Shown: positions 18,916 through 23,899 of the stretch, piece by piece
Position numbering within the stretch: position 1 is the stretch's first letter
How the letters are laid out: the number at the start of each line of letters is the position of its first letter
Source of the DNA: a virus
Virus record (IMG/VR): IMGVR_UViG_3300030104_000251
Coordinates: 1 to 23,899 of that record
Reading direction: 5' to 3' (one strand)
Length of the DNA: 23,899 nucleotides
The notes under the pieces: model-generated
Databases searched by the model: none
What the model saw: only the letters and a program-made list of their open reading frames with translations
Told to the model about the DNA's origin: nothing
Translations under genes and position numbers: made by a program

Positions 18916-21900
18916 ATGGCAGAAAGTTTTTTTGACAAGATAAAAAATCTTGGTACTAACTCTAGACAAGATCGTTTGAAAGCTGAGATAGATAAACCAG
19001 GAGCAGTTTTAGATAATGTCTACCGTGAGTTTGTAAGCGAACTACCTGGTGAAGTTAGACTTGAAGTAGATAGATATTTAGACATATTTAAAAATAATCC
19101 TCTCCCTGTAATAAATTTTTTAGATGAATATAAACAAAAAGGAAGCTCTGATTATTTTAAAAAAACATCTGTCTCAGATTTATCCGGAGTAGCTGATGAT
19201 AATGACTTAGCAAGATTTTCTGATTTTAAAGTATTTGGTCCTACTAGATACGACATGATTTATAGACCAGAGTCTGAGTCTGGCAAACAAAACATGCAGA
19301 AAATGATAGAGGGTAAAGTATTCCAACTTGCTGCAGGGCCAACACATGGTATCTATACAGGTGTTAGAGGAACAGCAGAATTACTTGCTGCACTATCTGA
19401 TTTATATTTAGATACAGAAACACTAGATAATGTTGAAAAAGCATTACCACAAATATCTTTAGAAGACATTTATGGAGATAACGCTGGAGGGATAGCAAAG
19501 TTTTCTTCTATACTTACACAATATGGAACAGGTTTTGCTCTTGCACAAAAGATTTCAAAAAAATTATTTGGTCAAGCAGTTAAAACTAAATTAGCTAAAA
19601 AAATAGCAGATAAAGCAGCCAAATCAGCAGTAACACAATCTGGTGTTAATCTTGCAAAATATGGTGGTTACTGGGTATTACCTGCATTTGCAGCTGATAC
19701 AACTGTTTCTGCAATAGGACAAAGATCTGTAGGTGATATATTTGGAGATGAAACCGGTAATTTTTTAGAAAAAGCTTTAGCAAATACAAAATTAGAAAGT
19801 TTAGAAGAGATAACAAATCCTAAAGAATATGCAGCTGCAGTATTAAGAAATAAATTAAAATTTGGTACGGAGGGCACGGCATTTTTAGGAGCATTAAAAT
19901 TAGTAGGTCCCTCTATAAAATTTGGTGCAAAAGGAACAGGTATTATATTAAGTGAAGTTGTAGATCCTGTACTTACAGGCACGACAAAATTATTAGCTAG
20001 TGAAAAATCTGGTTTACCAACATTATTTAGATCTGTATCAAAAGGAATTGATAATAGTATGACTAAATTAGGAATACCAAAACAAGAACTTTGGAAATTT
20101 TCTGAATATGGTTTAAATATAAAAAATTCTATGTTTAGAGCCATAGATGCATTTTCTCAAAATTTTAAATCAGGTGGTCCTTTTAATATTCAAGCTAGAA
20201 ATGAACTTAAAAAATTAGATGGTTTAAATAGATCTGCAAAAAAATCTACAGATATTTTCATGAAAGATTTAGATAGAAAAATGTATGAATTAGCGGGTGC
20301 TGGATTTAATGACATATTATTTAACACACAAACTGCTAATCAAGCTCTTAGATATTGGAGTAAAGTATTAGAATACATGCGAGGTAGTGTAAAATTAAAT
20401 CAATTACCAGAATCATTACGATCTTCATCTTTTGCTATTAGAACTTTAATAGATAATTATGCGTTAGATTTACAACCTATACTTAAAACTATGAATGTTA
20501 AAGATGATATTATAAAAAATATGGGTAGATATTTACATCAATCTTATGAAATATTTAAAAATAGTAAATTTAGAGCAGACAAATCAACTTATAAAAAAGC
20601 TATAGATTATTTTGTAAAATTACAAAGATCATTTAATAAAGGTATATCTAAAACAGATGCAAATATAGAAGCAACAGCTTTAGTAAATAGAATACTTACA
20701 ATAGGTCGTTCGGAAGGTTCAACTCCTTCACAAAGGTTAAAAACAATAGTAAATGCAGCAGAAAGTTTAAACATACCTAAATCAACATTTAAAAAATTTT
20801 TTGGTGATGAAAAATATCTACCAGATGAAATAGCAAATTTATTAGGTAAAGTGAATGACCCTAAACAAATTATTATGGATACAATTGTTGAAATGGCTCA
20901 CACTGCAAATAGTGCAAAAGCATACAAAGAAATAGCTAATTTTGGTATGAATAATTTTATTTTTAGAAATAGAAGAGATTATATTGAGTTTGCAAAAAAA
21001 AATGGAATTACATCACCTAGAGATTTAGTAGAGATAAAAATTAACAAACCTTATAATTTAGATCTGCAAAAAATATTTAAAACTGGTAACGAACCTATGT
21101 TAACTTTACCTGAAATAGCAAAAGCCATGAAAGACAATACACTAATCATGGATCAATTGTTAAAACTACCTTTTATGAAATCTGCACTTGCAATCAAAGC
21201 AGCAGTGCAAATGAACAAAACAGTTTTATCTTTAATGACACAGATGCGTAACATAACTACAGCTGGTATGTTTGCAACAGCGAACGGACATATTGGAAAA
21301 GGTGCAAGTGTTGCAGATAATTTTAGAATATTGTTTGATGATTTAGTTGGAACAACTAAAGATCCAAAAAAACTTAAAGAAACAATAGAAGAAGCATTAG
21401 AAAATGGAGCTATAGACTCTTCTACAATTGCACAAGAATTAGAGCAGATGATACCAGAACTTATGGGTGGAACTAGAGTGCCTACTAGTATTACAACTAA
21501 AGGGGTTAAAACAACAACAATACTTCAAGGAACAACTTCCGACAATATTTTTGCACATCTTTTTTCAAACAAAGGAGCTTTGGGTAGAGTGGTTGGTAAA
21601 TCAATAGAAGCATATCAATTAGGTGATAACTTATGGAAATTATATGGGTATAATTATGTTAAATCACAATTAACTCCTGCGTTAAGAAATTTAAATGATG
21701 TTAAACAATATTTTAGAGATGTCTATAAATATGAATTTAGACCGATAAGAGCAGATGGCACAAAAAAAACATTAGAGGATGCTATCAAAGAAATAGCTGG
21801 TATCGAAATAAGAGATACATATCCAAATTATTCTATGATACCTACATTTGTTCAAAACGTTAGAAAGTTTCCTTTTCTTGGAAACTTCGTTGCTTTCGTA

Positions 21901-23385
21901 TCAGAAATGTACCGAAATTCTTTTCAAATAACAAGAGGTGCTATGCGTAAGATGCAATCTGAAAACCCATACATTAGACAGATTGGAGCTAGACAATTAA
22001 TTGGGTGGACTACAACAGTTGGAATTGCAACACCAGTTGTACTAAATGCTTCTCAAAAAATGACTGGTATTACAGAAGAAATGTATAAAGCTTACAAAGA
22101 TAGATTTGCACCAGATTATGAAAAAGCATCAGATATGATACCAGTTACAGAGCAAGAAAAAGACGGTAGTTGGAAAGCAAGTAATTTTTCTTACCTTGTA
22201 CCATATGCAGATGTAGCTGCTCCAGTTAAAGAAGCTTTTCAAACTTTTAGAGAAGGTAAAGACACTGATGAAAGCACAGCATTATTATTTGCAAAATCTT
22301 TAAAAGATGGAGTTGTAAGAGCATTCTCACCATTCCTCTCTAAATCAATCGCTTTTGAAACAAGTTTAGAATTAACACCAGATAGTAATTTACAATTTAG
22401 AACTAAACAAGGTGGTTTAATAGCTGATATAAAAAATGACCCTGATTGGTTTTCAAAGGTATTATACCACGCATACAGAAAAGTAACTCCTACAACTATT
22501 AGAAGTGCTGAAGAAATCTTTCAGGCTTTTAATGGTAATTTATCTAAATCTGCAATTAAAAGAGATTTATTTGATACAGTATTAAAAGTTTTGACTGGAT
22601 TTAGTATACAAAAACAAAATCCAAGACAAAATATGAGATTTAAATTAGGTAATTACTCAGGACAATTAGGAAGTATAAGAAGTTCATTTACTAATGATGT
22701 TAACAACGCACAAAAATTACAAAAAGATGTTAGATTTTTAAAAAGAGGTTTACCAGCAGAAACAATTGCAAATGAATTTGAAATATTACAATCTAATTCT
22801 TATAGAGTTTTATCAGAAGTTTACAAAGATGTAGAGGCTTTACGTACTTTAAATTTTACTGAAGCAGAAATACGAGAAATGTTGTCAGGCCGTAGAGCCT
22901 TATCAGATGAAGACGTTAATATGGTTATGTTAGGAACATTTAATCCTGAAAAAGTACCTACTTTCAAAAAAAATTCTGCATTAGCTAATACTATAAAGTA
23001 TATTAATCAAGAACTTGGAACAAATTACACAATAACTGATTTTGTAAATCTTTCTAAATTATATGAAATAGAAAATAAATACAGAACAATCCCTCTTGGT
23101 TTATCAGAAACAGAGAGACAAGAATTTTTAAGAGCTACACCAACAAGAAAAATTGAAGAACTAGAACCAAAAATTGAAGAACAAATAGACACAATAAAAA
23201 AACAATTACAAAATCAAAGAAGCGACGCACCACAACCAGTTAAACCAGCTGCACCTTTTTTACCGAACCCACAAATAGCTAATCTTTTTGCGGCAAATGT
23301 TAATCCACAAACAGGGTTGACACAAACTGAGTCTGCATTACTATCACCAGAAGAACAAATTATTGCTAAGAGGCTAAGAACATAA
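18916..23385 (+). CDS. Giant internal virion / DNA-ejection protein, 1489 residues
   Basis: This encodes 1489 residues, of the size class of T7 gp16 (about 1300 residues). Visible parts are an N-terminal charged region, a long helical middle, and hydrophobic segments such as YWVLPAFAADTTVSAIG, TEGTAFLGALKLVGPSIKFG and QLIGWTTTVGIATPVVLNAS. There is a conserved-looking block FPFLGNFVAFVSEMYRNSFQ with the following GAMRKMQSENPYIRQ. The C-terminus is Pro/Asn-rich and closes with GLTQTESALLSPEEQIIAKR. I do not see a clear transglycosylase motif (no Glu in a lysozyme-like AxGLMQ pattern), so any peptidoglycan-opening activity must be elsewhere or use another fold. The role, inferred from size, position and family style, is ejection through the host envelope. 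Confidence 0.65.
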   Translation: MAESFFDKIKNLGTNSRQDRLKAEIDKPGAVLDNVYREFVSELPGEVRLEVDRYLDIFKNNPLPVINFLDEYKQKGSSDYFKKTSVSDLSGVADDNDLARFSDFKVFGPTRYDMIYRPESESGKQNMQKMIEGKVFQLAAGPTHGIYTGVRGTAELLAALSDLYLDTETLDNVEKALPQISLEDIYGDNAGGIAKFSSILTQYGTGFALAQKISKKLFGQAVKTKLAKKIADKAAKSAVTQSGVNLAKYGGYWVLPAFAADTTVSAIGQRSVGDIFGDETGNFLEKALANTKLESLEEITNPKEYAAAVLRNKLKFGTEGTAFLGALKLVGPSIKFGAKGTGIILSEVVDPVLTGTTKLLASEKSGLPTLFRSVSKGIDNSMTKLGIPKQELWKFSEYGLNIKNSMFRAIDAFSQNFKSGGPFNIQARNELKKLDGLNRSAKKSTDIFMKDLDRKMYELAGAGFNDILFNTQTANQALRYWSKVLEYMRGSVKLNQLPESLRSSSFAIRTLIDNYALDLQPILKTMNVKDDIIKNMGRYLHQSYEIFKNSKFRADKSTYKKAIDYFVKLQRSFNKGISKTDANIEATALVNRILTIGRSEGSTPSQRLKTIVNAAESLNIPKSTFKKFFGDEKYLPDEIANLLGKVNDPKQIIMDTIVEMAHTANSAKAYKEIANFGMNNFIFRNRRDYIEFAKKNGITSPRDLVEIKINKPYNLDLQKIFKTGNEPMLTLPEIAKAMKDNTLIMDQLLKLPFMKSALAIKAAVQMNKTVLSLMTQMRNITTAGMFATANGHIGKGASVADNFRILFDDLVGTTKDPKKLKETIEEALENGAIDSSTIAQELEQMIPELMGGTRVPTSITTKGVKTTTILQGTTSDNIFAHLFSNKGALGRVVGKSIEAYQLGDNLWKLYGYNYVKSQLTPALRNLNDVKQYFRDVYKYEFRPIRADGTKKTLEDAIKEIAGIEIRDTYPNYSMIPTFVQNVRKFPFLGNFVAFVSEMYRNSFQITRGAMRKMQSENPYIRQIGARQLIGWTTTVGIATPVVLNASQKMTGITEEMYKAYKDRFAPDYEKASDMIPVTEQEKDGSWKASNFSYLVPYADVAAPVKEAFQTFREGKDTDESTALLFAKSLKDGVVRAFSPFLSKSIAFETSLELTPDSNLQFRTKQGGLIADIKNDPDWFSKVLYHAYRKVTPTTIRSAEEIFQAFNGNLSKSAIKRDLFDTVLKVLTGFSIQKQNPRQNMRFKLGNYSGQLGSIRSSFTNDVNNAQKLQKDVRFLKRGLPAETIANEFEILQSNSYRVLSEVYKDVEALRTLNFTEAEIREMLSGRRALSDEDVNMVMLGTFNPEKVPTFKKNSALANTIKYINQELGTNYTITDFVNLSKLYEIENKYRTIPLGLSETERQEFLRATPTRKIEELEPKIEEQIDTIKKQLQNQRSDAPQPVKPAAPFLPNPQIANLFAANVNPQTGLTQTESALLSPEEQIIAKRLRT

Positions 23386-23579
23386 TGGGAATTGAACCAA
23401 AGACTAATAGAGAACATATTATATCTATAAACGGTCACATAACTGGATTAAAAAGAGACGTAAAACATATGCACTACGGAATTCACAGATTGGGCGGCAA
23501 GATAGACAGGATCTATTGGGTTTTATTAGCTACGGTGGGGGCTGTAGCATTTCAATTATTGGATAAATTTGTATTTTGA
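23385..23579 (+). CDS. Holin-like one-TM lysis protein
   Basis: This encodes 64 residues. Residues 8-42 form a charged amphipathic helix (EHIISINGHITGLKRDVKHM), and residues about 43-60 (IYWVLLATVGAVAFQLLD) make one membrane segment with a short end. The shape resembles XhlA/hemolysin-type holin or holin-associated proteins. It shares TAATG with the upstream gene, and the following endolysin-like gene starts inside its stop (TGATG). This gives a lysis cassette. A spanin is less likely, because there is no lipobox or signal. The call rests on topology and context. Confidence 0.6.
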   Translation: MGIEPKTNREHIISINGHITGLKRDVKHMHYGIHRLGGKIDRIYWVLLATVGAVAFQLLDKFVF

Positions 23580-23899
23580 TGAATCTTTCACGAAACTTTA
23601 CTCTCTCAGAGTTAATTAAATCAGACACTGCAATACGTAGGGGCATTAACAATAACCCTAACGCAGAACAAATAGAAAAACTAAAAGCATTGTGTGAAAA
23701 TATTTTACAGCCGGTACGTGACCATTTTGGCAGGGTAAAGATAACGAGCGGTTTCCGTAGCAGTGAGTTGTGTCTAGCTATCGGTAGCTCTGCAAATTCA
23801 CAGCATGCAAAAGCTGAGGCGGCTGACTTCGAATGTATTGGCGTAGACAACGCTGAACTTTTTGATTGGATAAAAAATAATTTGGAGCCAGATCAATTA
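23579..23899 (+). CDS. M15-type peptidase endolysin, 3' end beyond window
   Basis: ATG at 23579 overlaps the preceding TGA, and the frame stays open to the last base (107 residues seen). The opening NLSRNFTLSELIKSDTAIRR and ILQPVRDHFG-x-VKITSGFRS are the standard start of M15A peptidase domains. SQHAKAEAADFE holds the first His (H76) and the Asp (D83) of the zinc site at the correct spacing. The usual Gly between them is Ala here. The second His, expected in the missing end, is not visible. The enzyme would cut peptide bonds of peptidoglycan for host lysis, with release controlled by the upstream holin-like protein. Confidence 0.82.
   Translation, partial: MNLSRNFTLSELIKSDTAIRRGINNNPNAEQIEKLKALCENILQPVRDHFGRVKITSGFRSSELCLAIGSSANSQHAKAEAADFECIGVDNAELFDWIKNNLEPDQL

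Noticed and set aside
19668-20144. Minus-strand frame of 158 residues
   Set aside because: It lies fully inside the giant ejection-protein gene on the other strand, with no promoter or ribosome binding site and no recognisable domain.
23530-23850. Minus-strand frame of 106 residues over the lysis genes
   Set aside because: It overlaps two well-supported + strand genes (the holin-like gene and the M15 peptidase with clear catalytic motif), and the product shows no recognisable features.
1-23899. tRNA genes, insertion sequences, integrase or attachment sites
   Set aside because: I saw no cloverleaf-like sequence with the GGTTCAA-type arm, no transposase-type gene and no terminal inverted repeats. 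All gaps are short and accounted for.

Overview
This window is the structural (virion morphogenesis) and start-of-lysis part of a tailed bacteriophage genome. Every gene is on the + strand. Genes are packed tightly, often joined by a shared stop-start (TAATG), and the DNA is AT-rich with many AAA/TTA/GAA-type codons. There is no tape-measure, sheath or baseplate gene. There are instead adaptor-type proteins, a DNA-stabilisation (plug) type protein, several large internal-virion-type proteins and an exceptionally long last structural protein, which points to a short-tailed phage (podovirus). Protein styles, AT richness and a set of 2-oxoglutarate/Fe(II) oxygenase-like genes resemble uncultured marine phages and phages of AT-rich marine alphaproteobacteria such as SAR11. 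The host assignment is an inference from style, not a search result.

Layout. 1-150: C-terminal end of an unknown gene. 151-284: leader with a possible promoter. 285-1013: beta-rich head/decoration-type protein, closed by a strong TTCG-loop terminator (1023-1050). 1063-4697: small head and head-tail joining proteins, including two adaptor-like proteins (1695-2447 and 3542-4246), a KDFIESTGDEEL-module protein, a mini zinc finger and a conserved beta protein. 4712-8653: tail fibre/appendage section, with a repeat protein carrying a cupredoxin-like copper motif, a fibre protein, a glycine-rich adhesin-like protein and a companion protein. 8672-11589: five consecutive genes of the 2OG-Fe(II) oxygenase/double-stranded beta-helix type, four with recognisable metal-ligand motifs and one degenerate. 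11648-13858: large P22 gp10-like stabilisation protein. 13858-18907: internal-virion-type proteins interspersed with three tiny conserved-looking genes. 18916-23385: a 1489-residue internal/ejection protein. 23385-end: lysis cassette with a one-TM holin-like protein and an M15-type peptidase endolysin cut by the window edge.

How the genes may work together. The head and adaptor proteins close the capsid and form the short tail. The fibre proteins bind the host. The internal proteins are ejected with the DNA. The lysis pair releases progeny. The least explained part is the oxygenase block sitting directly behind the Gly/Pro-rich adhesin and ahead of the plug protein. One hypothesis is that these enzymes hydroxylate virion proteins (for example the Pro-Gly-rich adhesin). 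The alternative is that they modify host proteins or metabolites. Other points of note are a possible type 1 copper site in a virion protein, a 51-residue module shared by two genes 14 kb apart, and a short GGRV/GRVNY motif recurring in otherwise unrelated virion proteins.
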